64,000 nt of DNA from an uncultured Lewinella sp. Lineage in GTDB: Bacteria; Bacteroidota; Bacteroidia; Chitinophagales; Saprospiraceae. Position numbers and translations under genes: made by a program. The first letter of the stretch is position 1, and each line of letters begins with the position of its first letter. The stretch spans positions 1-64,000 of the forward strand of contig CAJXPD010000002.1 of the NCBI GenBank assembly GCA_913057785.1, in the 5' to 3' direction. Shown piece by piece: positions 8,692-18,227 of this stretch. The notes under the pieces are model-generated. The model saw nothing but the letters and a program-made list of their open reading frames with translations, had not been told where the DNA came from and ran no database searches.

Positions 8692-8727
8692 AATAGCCCA
8701 TAGTCTAGGCATTGACTATGGGCCATT
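8692..8727. terminator. strong hairpin after the 8758-9489 gene
   Basis: GCCCATAGTC (8696-8705) pairs perfectly with GACTATGGGC (8714-8723) around an 8-base loop, with a 3-bp extension beyond one mismatch. It follows the minus-strand gene ending at 8758. No clear T-run follows on that strand, so it may be an RNA 3'-end stabiliser rather than a classical terminator. Confidence 0.45.
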
Positions 8728-8757
8728 AGTATTTGGCAAAATATATAGGAAAAAGAC

Positions 8758-9489
8758 CTAGCCTGGAGTTTCCCTACTCTGAATCTTATTCAACACCAGG
8801 GCAGCCTTCATCAAGAAATCATCATGATGCTGCGTGTACTCGTTGTATACCATCATCAGTCTAGCGGCATCAAAACAGGCCGACTTCGGCATGATCTGAC
8901 GAGCAGCGATGGGGTGCAACCAATACTCTAGGTTGTTAGATCGTAGGTAACTCATGTCGTAGTCAAAATTGATCACGACAGAAAGCTTGTTCAAGGAGAA
9001 AAGGTAGTCTGTCTCCTTGTTGAGGTCTTTCTGGATGTCTATGATATTGTACCGCTCGAAGTTTACGCCAGAGCGCTCACAAAGGAATACGTCACGGCGA
9101 CCATCAAATACGATGATATCGCGGAAACGGTACTTTCTCAAGTTCTTTAATAAAAAGTTCCTGATTTGCATTTTGGTAGGACGAAGCTGCTGGAAAGCGA
9201 AACGCAAGCCTCTTTCATCCATCCGAAATTCTTCATCATAGTTTTTACGGCGACGAGACCGTAGATTGATGACCTCCCTTCCACGGCCGACTGTGTGGCC
9301 CAATTCATCAACCTTTGAAAAAACGCTAACAATGTCAATGTTGGCTTGATTGTTCCAACTTTCTAGAAAAATTTTGTTAGAGCCGTTTTCGAAGACTAAT
9401 AATGCAATTTCACTGATCGCGTAAAAATTGGGGTAACCGCCGTAAATGTTGCCATACTTTAATTCTAAAAATGCTACGTTTGTGTTCAC
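8758..9489 (-). CDS. uncharacterised protein with degenerate DEDD-exonuclease-like fold
   Basis: I do not recognise a named family. The layout recalls 3'-5' exonucleases of the RNase T/DEDD fold: an N-terminal strand FLELKYG followed by ISEIALLVFENG, a central IIVFDGRRDVFLCERSG followed by IIDIQKDL, and a C-terminal FDAARLMMVYNEY helix. The usual motif-I Asp-x-Glu is not clear, so catalysis is doubtful. The remaining arginine-rich region (about 80-115) may bind nucleic acid. It is a single gene with its own upstream region; the function is unknown. Confidence 0.45.
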   Translation of the reverse strand: MNTNVAFLELKYGNIYGGYPNFYAISEIALLVFENGSNKIFLESWNNQANIDIVSVFSKVDELGHTVGRGREVINLRSRRRKNYDEEFRMDERGLRFAFQQLRPTKMQIRNFLLKNLRKYRFRDIIVFDGRRDVFLCERSGVNFERYNIIDIQKDLNKETDYLFSLNKLSVVINFDYDMSYLRSNNLEYWLHPIAARQIMPKSACFDAARLMMVYNEYTQHHDDFLMKAALVLNKIQSRETPG

Positions 9490-9664
9490 GGTTTAAGGAT
9501 GTAGTTTGATTTAATTAATGTGGTTAACCTGTTTTCAGTATAGTGTTTCTAAACGCAAGTTATAATAATTATCTATACCCGAAAAATTTAATACCAACAA
9601 AAATAGGGGGATTCGGCTAATCTCAAACGCTTGATAGTCGAGGTTTAATAGCTGGTTTTGGTAC

Positions 9665-10771
9665 CTATTCTAGGAATAGAAAACGCCCATTTTCGTAGAT
9701 TTTCTCATCATCTGCGTAAATAATTCCACCATTTCTCATATTCGTGATCATGTCCCAGTGAACAGAGGATTTATTCTGCCCACCCGCTTGCAAGTAGGAT
9801 TGTCCGATAGCCATATGTACAGACCCTCCGATCTTCTCATCGAAGAGAATATTTTTAGTCAGTCGATCAATGTTATAGTTGGTTCCAATAGCTGCCTCTC
9901 CGAATCGCCTAGTCCCCTCTAAAGCAAAGATTTTATCCAAAAAAGCTTGCCCTCGACTGGCCTCCCATTTCTCAATGTATCCATCCTTTACCCATAGGCT
10001 TACATTTTCCACCTCATGGCCCATATAAATGCCCGGAAATGAAAACCGAATCACTCCGTTGACGGAGTCTTCCACGGGAGAGGTATAAACCTCACCAGAA
10101 GGCATATTCGTTTGACCATCTGAATTGATCCAGGTTCGACCCTTGGTAGAAAAACTAATGTCAAAATCTTCTCCCACATAGCGAACCTGCTCTCTGCTGT
10201 TCAACAGATCAACAATCTGTTGCTGTTCCTTTCGCACATTTAACCAGCTCTGCTTAGGATCATCATCAAACAAACGACACGCGCTATACACGAAGCTTTC
10301 GTATTCCTCCAGGGCCATTCCAGCATTCTGGGCACTGGCCAAGGTGGGGTATTGGCAGAGATTTCTCTTCAAATCTCTGGTAGCGGTTCTTTCAAAATAT
10401 AGTTGTGAAAACGGTTGATGGGCTGTCTGGCGGATTTTAGCCTTTTCGGAGTCGACATCCTGATCTTCTCTCAAGTTGTAGGGAGCCCGAATATATAGGT
10501 AAGCATCGAAGTTTTGCATCGCCTCCTTGTAGAGAGTAGATACATAACTCAATTGTTTGTCTGTCTTGGCTTCTTTCAGAAACAGTCTGTACTTCTCTCG
10601 GAAATCCATATCAACTTCCACAATAGCCCCTGCCCTAACCGCCAGGCGAAAGACTTCTCGCACCAGTGGTTCGGCCAATTGAGTTGTGCGGATGTACAAA
10701 CGTTCTCCTTCTTGAATCTCAAGGCAATAGTGTACTAATAAGTCGGCGTACTTCTCTAAAATCGGATTCAT
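9665..10771 (-). CDS. M29-family aminopeptidase
   Basis: This is a metal-dependent aminopeptidase of the thermophilic M29 family (aminopeptidase T/AmpS), which removes N-terminal residues from peptides in the cytoplasm. Family signs are the conserved NMPSGEVYTSPVEDSVNG block, where the glutamate is a metal ligand, the GHEVENV region, and a C-terminal SVHWDMITNMRNGG with the metal-binding His and Asp. The length of 368 residues is normal. It lies 30 bases behind hflX on the same strand and may be the last gene of that operon. Confidence 0.9.
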   Translation of the reverse strand: MNPILEKYADLLVHYCLEIQEGERLYIRTTQLAEPLVREVFRLAVRAGAIVEVDMDFREKYRLFLKEAKTDKQLSYVSTLYKEAMQNFDAYLYIRAPYNLREDQDVDSEKAKIRQTAHQPFSQLYFERTATRDLKRNLCQYPTLASAQNAGMALEEYESFVYSACRLFDDDPKQSWLNVRKEQQQIVDLLNSREQVRYVGEDFDISFSTKGRTWINSDGQTNMPSGEVYTSPVEDSVNGVIRFSFPGIYMGHEVENVSLWVKDGYIEKWEASRGQAFLDKIFALEGTRRFGEAAIGTNYNIDRLTKNILFDEKIGGSVHMAIGQSYLQAGGQNKSSVHWDMITNMRNGGIIYADDEKIYENGRFLFLE

Positions 10772-10801
10772 GTGTAGTCATTATCTTTTCGATACTTCTT
10801 C

Positions 10802-12016
10802 CTACCAATATTTAGCTTGGTAAGGGTATCGAACGTGGTACTGCTCTTGTATAGCTTCCGTTAGCTTGGCGCGAAGCTCATTCATATTCTCTTTTGTCAA
10901 AGCTGAAATAAAAACATTGTTTTCGCCAAACTGGTTGCTCAAACCTTGTTTCAATCCTTCTTCTACCTCTTGCTTGCCTTCCTCATCCAAAAGTGGATCA
11001 AAATATAAATCTCTATACTTGTCAATCTTATTAAAGACCATTAGCGTTGGCTTCTCTAACACATTCAGGTCTTTCAAGGTCTGATTAACCGTTCTAACAT
11101 GGTCTTCATGCTGCGGATGGGCAATATCTACGACATGCACCAATAGATCACTCTCTCTAACCTCGTCCAGTGTAGACTTAAAACTTTCTACCAAGTGGTG
11201 AGGCAATTTTCGAATAAAACCGACCGTGTCAGACAACAAAAAAGGCATAGCCCCAAATACGACTTTACGAACTGTAGTGTCTAGGGTTGCAAATAACTTA
11301 TTTTCTGCAAAGACTTCTGACTTGCTCAAGGTGTTCATTAAGGTTGACTTTCCCACATTGGTGTAACCTACCAAAGCCACTCGAATCATTTGCCCGCGGG
11401 TTTTCCGCTGCGTCATATTTTGCCGATCGATCTTCTCCAGCTTGGTTTTGAGCTTGGAGATCTGATCTCGTACAATACGACGGTCAGTCTCGATCTCTTT
11501 CTCCCCAGGACCTCTCATACCGATACCACCACGTTGGCGTTCCAAGTGAGTCCAAAGACCACGAAGCCTCGGCAGCATATATTGAAGCTGTGCCAATTCT
11601 ACTTGCGTCTTGGCTTGGGCGGTCTGTGCACGACTAGCGAAAATGTCCAAGATCAAACTACTTCGATCGATAATCTTGACCTTGAGCTTTTCTTCCAGAA
11701 TACTATTCTGCTTGCCTGAGAGATCATCATCAAAGATGACCATATTGATCTCCTCGTGACGTTCGATATACTCACTGACCTCTTCTAACTTTCCTTTGCC
11801 AATAAAGGTCTTACTATCGGGATGCGGGAGCTTTTGCACAAAACGTTTTATCGTCTTTGCACCTGCTGTCTCCGCTAGAAACTCTAATTCATCAAGATAT
11901 TCTTGGACTTGTGTTTCGGATTGGTCTCTGGTTACAAGCCCTACCAGGATGGCATATTCGGTTTGTTTCTTAAGCCCTAACTTTTGTTTTTCGCCTAAAT
12001 TCCATTCGTTTCCCAT
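10802..12016 (-). CDS. hflX: GTPase HflX
   Basis: HflX is a ribosome-associated GTPase that splits stalled or stressed ribosomes. The N-terminal HflX domain spans about residues 20-190, including the conserved QRGGIGMRGPGEKEIETDRR block. The G domain follows with G1 GYTNVGKST, G3 DTVGF, G4 NKID and a G5-like SALT. The length of 404 residues is normal. It lies 6 bases behind envC-like and 30 bases before the M29 gene, indicating co-transcription. Confidence 0.95.
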   Translation of the reverse strand: MGNEWNLGEKQKLGLKKQTEYAILVGLVTRDQSETQVQEYLDELEFLAETAGAKTIKRFVQKLPHPDSKTFIGKGKLEEVSEYIERHEEINMVIFDDDLSGKQNSILEEKLKVKIIDRSSLILDIFASRAQTAQAKTQVELAQLQYMLPRLRGLWTHLERQRGGIGMRGPGEKEIETDRRIVRDQISKLKTKLEKIDRQNMTQRKTRGQMIRVALVGYTNVGKSTLMNTLSKSEVFAENKLFATLDTTVRKVVFGAMPFLLSDTVGFIRKLPHHLVESFKSTLDEVRESDLLVHVVDIAHPQHEDHVRTVNQTLKDLNVLEKPTLMVFNKIDKYRDLYFDPLLDEEGKQEVEEGLKQGLSNQFGENNVFISALTKENMNELRAKLTEAIQEQYHVRYPYQAKYW

Positions 12017-12022
12017 AGAAAA

Positions 12023-13252
12023 CTAGCCTCTTTTACTTTTATTGACCCAATGTACAGGATTGAGTCTTTGTTTTTCTCTCCAGATTTCAAAATGTAGCTC
12101 GGGTTTGTCCCGACCTACCTTGCCAATTCGTTGGCTGGCACTAATCTGTTCCCCTCTTTTCACGAAGGTATCCTCTAAATTAGAGTAAACAGAATAATAC
12201 TGTCCATGTTGTAATATCACGGTAGTTTTGTAGCCGGGAATAAACTGTACACCAACTACTTCACCATCAAATATCGCATAGACAGTTGCCTCTTTGTCAG
12301 TTTCTATATCAATACCATTGTTACTAATTTGAATCCCCTTCAGTGTAGGGTGAGGTTGGGTTCCGAAATTTTTGGTGATGATGCCCTCTTGGACTGGCCA
12401 GGGCAGACGGCCTTTGTTTTTTCTGAAGTTGGCTACCAGGTTACTAGCTACAGCTGTACCTCCCACAACATCTTTGGCTTCTTCTTTACGCTTTGCGAGT
12501 GCTTCACTGCTCCTCGCTGCTTTGCGTCGCTTGGCCATTTCTGCTACAATAATCTCTTCGATCGCATCATTGAGCTTTTGGTGGGCAGCTTGTTGCTTTT
12601 CCAGGACACCTGAGAGCTGAGCCTCATTTTCCTTTAAGGAACTAAGTATTTCATCTTTTTCTTTTAACTCCTTGCTAAGCAAAGATTGTTGTCGGACACT
12701 GGAGGCCAATAATTTTTGCTTCTCCTCCTTTCTGGCTACCAAAGTGGAAGCGCGATCCCGCAGGCTTTCTTGTGTAGCAATGATGACGTCCGCCTGTCGT
12801 TTTCGGTAACGATCATATTGGCGGATATACTGCCAACGCCGATAGGCATCATTAAAGTTCCGTGCAGAGAAAAGAAATACGAGAAAACTTTGCGACTTGC
12901 GATGCCGATAGGCAATCTGTAGCATTTGACTATACTCCTTCTTTAGGCGATCAATATCATTGCTAAGAAAGGTAATTACTTCATCGACTCGCAGGATACT
13001 AGCATCCGTGAGTACCAATTCCTCCTTTAGGGTATTGATTAGTTGTTGTCTTTTCTTGATTTGCCGTTGTAGAACGAAGAAGCGATCTAGGGCAGCTTCC
13101 TTATTCTTTTTGGCTGTGGCGAGAAGATTAGAGGTTTGTTCAATCTCTTGAATAAGCTGCTTCCGTTGTTCTTCGAGCACCTTGCGGTCCTGTCCGAAAA
13201 TCGATAGGGGAATGTAAAAAAGTAGTATGACTGTGATTAGGTATTTGCCCAT
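12023..13252 (-). CDS. EnvC-like murein hydrolase activator (degenerate M23 domain)
   Basis: This exported protein has a signal peptide (about residues 1-20), a long coiled coil (about 22-255) and a C-terminal LytM/M23 domain (about 300-405). EnvC proteins sit in the periplasm and activate amidases that split the septal wall. The LytM zinc site is degenerate: the expected His before GIDIE is Asn, the His of the YxHL position is Asn (YSNL), and the final motif reads ELHFEIW instead of HLHFE. This fits a non-catalytic activator rather than an endopeptidase. It is in a tight cluster, 4 bases from DUF4292 and 6 from hflX. Confidence 0.88.
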   Translation of the reverse strand: MGKYLITVILLFYIPLSIFGQDRKVLEEQRKQLIQEIEQTSNLLATAKKNKEAALDRFFVLQRQIKKRQQLINTLKEELVLTDASILRVDEVITFLSNDIDRLKKEYSQMLQIAYRHRKSQSFLVFLFSARNFNDAYRRWQYIRQYDRYRKRQADVIIATQESLRDRASTLVARKEEKQKLLASSVRQQSLLSKELKEKDEILSSLKENEAQLSGVLEKQQAAHQKLNDAIEEIIVAEMAKRRKAARSSEALAKRKEEAKDVVGGTAVASNLVANFRKNKGRLPWPVQEGIITKNFGTQPHPTLKGIQISNNGIDIETDKEATVYAIFDGEVVGVQFIPGYKTTVILQHGQYYSVYSNLEDTFVKRGEQISASQRIGKVGRDKPELHFEIWREKQRLNPVHWVNKSKRG

Positions 13253-13256
13253 TAGC

Positions 13257-14045
13257 TTAATCTACACGCGTGTATCTCTTCGGAATGTCAAATCTAAAGG
13301 CCGTGGGTTCATTCAAAACCACCTTTGAAAAAGAGATTTCGATGCTAACTTGTCCGGTCTCCTGACTATTTAAATCGACATTACGAAGATACGAAAAATT
13401 CTGATTATCTGAGGTTTCTGCATATTCCTGCAGTAGAAATGCCAGGCTTCTGCGACTCGTTTTATCTTCAAAAGTCATCTTGTTTAACAAGAAACTTTCG
13501 GGTGCAAGCCAAAAGTCATTCACCTTACTTCCTTCACTGGCAAACAAGTGATACGCTTCTGCCGTATTTTCCAGTTTCAAATTGCGATTTACATAGAAGA
13601 TAGGATTGCCAAGAATTAGCGCTTGCAAGGAGTTAAAATCCGCCGGTAAATTGTATTCCTGCTCCAGATATTCCAGGTTTTGTGCCATATACTCATTCCT
13701 CAATCGATTGAGTACAAAAACAGAGTCTTGGGTCACTTTTACCCGAGCTACTTCAAACCCCAACTTCTTTACGTTCATCCACAATACACTATCCTTACGT
13801 AATTTAATCGTTGAGGTTGCTCCCATCTTTTGGCCTAAGCCTTCAAAGCCTATTTTAGCCTTTCCTGTTAGCCATTCCGCCTGCACTTGATTGCGGATCA
13901 TTCTCTGTTGCACCTTGGCCGGGCTCAACTCATCTGGCTTGGCAGAAGTGATTTTCCTGATGCTCTTGCAAGAAGAGGCAAGCAGTAAGAAGGCGAGTAG
14001 AAGGGTTTTGGATAATTTGGAGTTACTAAGCAAAGCGTATATCAT
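13257..14045 (-). CDS. DUF4292-family lipoprotein
   Basis: The N-terminus is a lipoprotein signal with cysteine in LLLASSC, followed by a beta-rich domain matching Bacteroidota DUF4292 proteins, which resemble LolA/LolB lipoprotein carriers in overall form. It probably resides at the outer membrane. It lies 4 bases from both neighbours; the TPR - DUF4292 - M23 order is conserved in Bacteroidota and hints at a shared envelope role. The biochemical function is unknown. Confidence 0.8.
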   Translation of the reverse strand: MIYALLSNSKLSKTLLLAFLLLASSCKSIRKITSAKPDELSPAKVQQRMIRNQVQAEWLTGKAKIGFEGLGQKMGATSTIKLRKDSVLWMNVKKLGFEVARVKVTQDSVFVLNRLRNEYMAQNLEYLEQEYNLPADFNSLQALILGNPIFYVNRNLKLENTAEAYHLFASEGSKVNDFWLAPESFLLNKMTFEDKTSRRSLAFLLQEYAETSDNQNFSYLRNVDLNSQETGQVSIEISFSKVVLNEPTAFRFDIPKRYTRVD

Positions 14046-14049
14046 AAGG

Positions 14050-15765
14050 TTATTTCAACAGTTTCTTCTGTGCAATCTTCCGTTCTAACAAGGAGGAACG
14101 ATTCCCTTTTTCTTGGGCTTTAGTCCAAAAAGAAATAGCCTGTTCGGCTTCTCCCTGCTGGAACAATAGGTCTCCATAGTATTCTAAGACTTTGGGGTCC
14201 TCCCCTCCTTTGCCACCGATAGCTTTATCTAGCCACTTCTGCGCTGCAGAATAATCCTTTAGCAAATACAAAACCCTACCGTATTCTGCCTGCACAATCG
14301 AGATCTTTGGTGCTAAGTCCAGCCCTTTCTTAGAAAGAGACTTAGCTCGTTCCCCTTGACCTTCCCTTTCCGCTACCGCCTTAGCATAACGCATATAAGT
14401 CATGGCAGATTTTTCATTCAGGGCTAAAGCCTCTGTAAATGATTGGTCAGCTTCTGAATAACTGCCTTCTGCATTGTATGCTTCACCGATCTGGTTCAAG
14501 ACATCAAATTTCAATTTGCCATCCTGGCCAGCCATCAACAAGGCTTGATCGAGCACATCGATAGCATCACCGGTTTCCCCTATTTGTATGAGAGAGAGTC
14601 CATTCAAATAATAGACAATGGCTTTATTTGGGAAGATGTCCATGACTTCTGCAGATACTTTCTGCAGCGATTCGAAGTCTTGGTTTTCGAAATGGATATA
14701 CATTACATTCTCCCAGACCGCAAAAACCGTTTCATCCAATTCCAATGTCTTCAGGTACTTCGGTAAGGCAAGTGTCGCACGATCGGTGTGATAAAGAATA
14801 TCTCCTGCCGCGGCAAACCCCTTGGCATCGCCAGGGTGTACCTCCTCCAATATATCGGTTAATTGGATCAACTGATCCGCTAGTTGTTGGTCATTATCAT
14901 TTGCTACTTTATTGATGAGCGGAAACAGCTTTCCAAGTTTGAGGTCAATACTGACATCAGCTTGAGAAAAGATCGGTTTGAGGCTTTCAATATATTGTCC
15001 TTCGCGACTATTCCCTGCACTACCGGACAAGGCCAATTTTGCTTTTGCATTATTGGGATCAATCTTCAATATTTCACGATAAGTAGATTCTGAATTTTTT
15101 CGATCTCCGATCTGATCGTAAAAATTGGCAAGTAGTATTCGGTAAGAAACTTTTTGAGGGAATGCATTTACCAACTTCTGCAATTCTTTGCCTGCCTTTT
15201 TATTTTCGCCACTTCCAAGATAAAGGGCATGCTTACGTCGTATCGTCTCTTCGTTGATACCTTTTTGCTTTTCCAGGGCATCATAAGCTTTGATGGCCCT
15301 ATCAATTTCATTGTCTTTAACCAGGTAAAAAGCCCATTTGAAGTAGTAAGAATCGTTGCTGGGATATGTCTTAACCAATTGTGCGTATAGATCCGCAGCC
15401 TCTTCGAACTGTCCTGTCTTCTCGTATACGTCGGCTAAGAATTGTTGGTACCAAACATTTTCAGGGGCGTTGGCCATTGCTTTCTTCAAAGACTTGATGG
15501 CCTCATCATTCTTGTTGGTAGCAGTGTAGATGCGAGCCAATTCATAGGCTGCGGCATGGTTAGTCTTATCTTTCTTCAGTACCTCTTCAAACAGGGGAAT
15601 GGCCTTATCGAAGTTGCCTAGCAGGCGCTCCCCGCTAGCTTCAATAAATAACTTCTGGATACCAATTTCTTGTTCTGATACTCTTTGGGCCAGAATCGGC
15701 AGGCTTAATAGTACTAGAAAAAAGCTTATTACCGGGGTTTTACCACAACTACTCATAACGGTCAA
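14050..15765 (-). CDS. exported TPR-repeat protein
   Basis: After a signal peptide (about residues 1-26) the protein consists of tandem tetratricopeptide repeats over almost its entire length, for example NHAAAYELARIYTATNKNDEA, AVWENVMYIHFENQDFESL and PKVLEYYGDLLFQQGEAEQA. TPR proteins are scaffolds for protein-protein contact. It is the first gene of the minus-strand run to hflX and presumably works with the DUF4292 and EnvC-like proteins in the periplasm. No enzymatic motif is seen. Confidence 0.88.
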   Translation of the reverse strand: MTVMSSCGKTPVISFFLVLLSLPILAQRVSEQEIGIQKLFIEASGERLLGNFDKAIPLFEEVLKKDKTNHAAAYELARIYTATNKNDEAIKSLKKAMANAPENVWYQQFLADVYEKTGQFEEAADLYAQLVKTYPSNDSYYFKWAFYLVKDNEIDRAIKAYDALEKQKGINEETIRRKHALYLGSGENKKAGKELQKLVNAFPQKVSYRILLANFYDQIGDRKNSESTYREILKIDPNNAKAKLALSGSAGNSREGQYIESLKPIFSQADVSIDLKLGKLFPLINKVANDNDQQLADQLIQLTDILEEVHPGDAKGFAAAGDILYHTDRATLALPKYLKTLELDETVFAVWENVMYIHFENQDFESLQKVSAEVMDIFPNKAIVYYLNGLSLIQIGETGDAIDVLDQALLMAGQDGKLKFDVLNQIGEAYNAEGSYSEADQSFTEALALNEKSAMTYMRYAKAVAEREGQGERAKSLSKKGLDLAPKISIVQAEYGRVLYLLKDYSAAQKWLDKAIGGKGGEDPKVLEYYGDLLFQQGEAEQAISFWTKAQEKGNRSSLLERKIAQKKLLK

Positions 15766-15893
15766 AAATTTATTACTTCAGTCGAGCCATCAAAACACAA
15801 AAGTCGGAACTTTATTCCTGATATTCAACTCTTTGTTCTCAATGGCTCGAAGCCGCTATGTTATAACGTCCTTGTGGGTAAAAGATTGCTTTT

Positions 15894-17348
15894 CTACGAC
15901 TCTCCTCCCATCTCTTGATCTATGATCGTAACCTTCAGGGTATTGGTACGGTGTCTCTGATGAATCGGCATGCTAGCGGTATTGACAATTACATCACCAG
16001 ACTTCAGTTTCCCGGAAGCCTTAAGGATTTCCGTAACGTCATTAAATGTATCATCGGTAGTGGTAAAACGATCATAGTAGAAACAACGAACCCCCCAAAC
16101 TAAATTTAGCGTGGCTAGCATATGCATTCGGTCGGAAAAGATGTAGATCTCAGGCTTAGCCCGATAACTAGATATTTTAAAGGCAGTGTAACCAGAACTA
16201 GTCATACCAACAATAGCCTTGGCTTTGATCTCCTCCGCAACTCGAGCTGCATTGAAGCAAACCGCATCGGAAAGATAGGTTCTGGATTTTTCGGATGGCG
16301 TAGGTCTTCTTCCCTCGAATGAATAGTGCTTTTCCGTTTCGTCGATGATTTTGTTCATCGCTTGCACTACCTTTACGGGGTGTTTCCCTACCGAAGTTTC
16401 TCCGCTAAGCATCACCGCATCAGCTCCATCCAATACAGCATTGGCGACGTCTGTGATTTCTGCTCGAGTTGGACTTGGATTGGTGATCATACTATCCATC
16501 ATTTGTGTAGCAACGATCACTGGTCGTGCACGTTGAATACATTTGCGGATAATCTCCTTTTGTATAGAAGGCAATTTTTCCATTGGTACTTCAATACCTA
16601 AATCTCCACGCGCTACCATGATTCCGTTAGAAGCCTTGATAATTTTATCGATCTTTTCGATGGCTTCTGGCTTTTCGATCTTGGAAATGGTTTTAGCCTG
16701 GTGGCCTGCCGCATCGATTCTGCTCTGTAGATCCTTAATGTCTTTAGGAGATCGCACAAAGGAAAGAGCAATCCAGTTTACAGGTTGCGTAAGTATGAAA
16801 GCTAGATCTCGTTCGTCCTTTTCTGTAATACAAGGAAGAGAGATTTTCGTATTAGGTAGGTTTACTCCTTTATTTGAAGAAAGAACACCGCCAAATAAAA
16901 CTTTTAGGCGTACGGTATCTACCTCATTCGTTTCCAATACTTCTAATACCAGTTTACCATCATCCACCAAAACACGTTCTCCGACTTTCACATCTTGGGC
17001 AAACTGCGGGTAGCTCATGTAGATCTTTTCCATGGTACCCAAGCATTCTTCATTCACAAAGGTAAGCACATCCCCTTCTTTGATCGGGAGCGCATTATTT
17101 TCAATCTTACCGACACGCAGCTTTGGTCCCTGTAGATCTGCCAAAATACCAACATGCAAATTGTACTTCTCGTTAATGTAGCAAATGCGGTTGATCACTT
17201 CCTTGTGATCTTCATGACTACCATGAGAAAAATTCAAACGAAACACATCAACACCTGCTTTTACTAGTTCTAAAAGATTCTCATAAGAGCTGGAAGCCGG
17301 GCCAACAGTAGCTACAATCTTGGTATTTTGCCAATCTACAATTTTCAT
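15894..17348 (-). CDS. pyk: pyruvate kinase
   Basis: Pyruvate kinase makes pyruvate and ATP from phosphoenolpyruvate and ADP in the last step of glycolysis. Visible signs are the N-terminal TKIVATVGPASS, FRLNFSHGSHEDH, ISKIEKPEAIEKID with the catalytic lysine, the MVARGDLGIEVP metal site, ATQMMDSMI, PTRAEITDVANAVLDG and the LSGETSVGKHP block. The length of 484 residues is normal. It is separated from the TPR gene by 128 bases and probably transcribed from its own promoter above 17348. Confidence 0.97.
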   Translation of the reverse strand: MKIVDWQNTKIVATVGPASSSYENLLELVKAGVDVFRLNFSHGSHEDHKEVINRICYINEKYNLHVGILADLQGPKLRVGKIENNALPIKEGDVLTFVNEECLGTMEKIYMSYPQFAQDVKVGERVLVDDGKLVLEVLETNEVDTVRLKVLFGGVLSSNKGVNLPNTKISLPCITEKDERDLAFILTQPVNWIALSFVRSPKDIKDLQSRIDAAGHQAKTISKIEKPEAIEKIDKIIKASNGIMVARGDLGIEVPMEKLPSIQKEIIRKCIQRARPVIVATQMMDSMITNPSPTRAEITDVANAVLDGADAVMLSGETSVGKHPVKVVQAMNKIIDETEKHYSFEGRRPTPSEKSRTYLSDAVCFNAARVAEEIKAKAIVGMTSSGYTAFKISSYRAKPEIYIFSDRMHMLATLNLVWGVRCFYYDRFTTTDDTFNDVTEILKASGKLKSGDVIVNTASMPIHQRHRTNTLKVTIIDQEMGGES

Positions 17349-17820
17349 TATACGATGCTTTTAATCAGGTTAAGTTCGTCGTAGAAACCTATTCATAACC
17401 AGCAGAAAATCAATTATTTTTTACTGATTTTCCGCAAAAATAACAATCCTAGTGTATACTAAGTGTAAAACTTACAATAAATAAAGGGCCTCTAAAGTAA
17501 AATAATCCTGAAGAATAGGTGAAATCTGACGGGAAATCGATCCTATATAAGGATAAAAGGTGTAGAAAAATGAACTATTTGACTGAAATAGAGGGATTTT
17601 GGTCTACAAATATGATTTGGCATTGCGCCGAATTTTATCCCAATAGGTTTGGCCAGGGCAAGTAATTGTTGAAGAAATCGGGGATTTAGCCTCTATTGAC
17701 CCAATATGTACCTATCTGCGGGCTCCTTCAGCCACTCAAAAAATAATGAAAAACTTTGGTTATCAAGGGACTTATCTTTTTCTTTGCAGCTGATTCGTAA
17801 ACCAATAAAGCGGATTTCTT
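17349..17820. other. divergent promoter region between pyk and acpP
   Basis: No gene is seen in this 472-base gap. An inverted repeat at 17402-17435 (GAAAATCA with TGATTTTC, extended by GC/GC beyond one mismatch) lies about 55-85 bases upstream of pyk and could be an operator or leader hairpin. The right end holds the acpP promoter. Confidence 0.4.
17755..17786 (+). promoter_or_regulatory. probable acpP promoter
   Basis: A -33-like TTTG (17755-17758) is followed after 20 bases by TTTCTTTG (17779-17786), close to the Bacteroidota -7 consensus TAnnTTTG. An alternative -7, TATCTTTT, overlaps it at 17773. It gives a leader of about 28 bases to the acpP start. Confidence 0.4.
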
Positions 17821-18063
17821 ATGTCTAGCATTGCAGAAAGAGTACAGAAAATTATTGTCGACAAATTAGGTGTTGACGCTTCTGAGGTTACACCAGAGGC
17901 AAGCTTTACGAATGATCTAGGTGCAGATTCACTAGATACGGTAGAGCTAATCATGGAATTTGAAAAGGAATTCGAAATTGCTATTCCTGACGAAAAAGCT
18001 GAGAATATTCAGACAGTAGGTCATGCCATTGAATACCTTGCAGGTGAACTAGAAAAAGGGTAA
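17821..18063 (+). CDS. acpP: acyl carrier protein
   Basis: The acyl carrier protein holds growing fatty acids on a 4'-phosphopantetheine arm. The attachment serine is in [10 protein letters not shown] (about residue 39), within a normal-length 80-residue acidic four-helix protein. It stands directly before fabF, the standard fatty-acid-synthesis arrangement. A strong terminator separates the two genes, so acpP is probably made in excess from its own transcript. Confidence 0.97.
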   Translation: MSSIAERVQKIIVDKLGVDASEVTPEASFTNDLGADSLDTVELIMEFEKEFEIAIPDEKAENIQTVGHAIEYLAGELEKG

Positions 18064-18107
18064 TCGACCTATCGCAAAGAATAATTTGATACTAGATAAT
18101 TATTCCT

Positions 18108-18148
18108 AAATCCACAAGTTGGAAGTTCCTTCCGATTTGTGGATTTTT
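18108..18148 (+). terminator. intrinsic terminator after acpP
   Basis: AAATCCACAA (18108-18117) pairs with TTGTGGATTT (18137-18146), with a further GGAAG/CTTCC stem inside the loop, followed by more T residues. It is one of the strongest hairpins in the window. Confidence 0.8.
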
Positions 18149-18227
18149 ATCACTCTTCTTTAAGTAGATACTTCCCAAAGACTCAGGCTTAGCCTGAACA
18201 AGATTTTCTTCAAATTTATACTGGGAT

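Noticed and set aside
9650-9665. TACCAAAACC on the minus strand as another phased-repeat site
   Set aside because: The next CC pair is 18 bases away, not 21, and no -7 element follows at the right distance.
15783-15847. Inverted repeat CGAGCCAT/ATGGCTCG between pyk and the TPR gene
   Set aside because: The loop of about 50 bases is too long for an intrinsic terminator, and no T-run follows on the minus strand.
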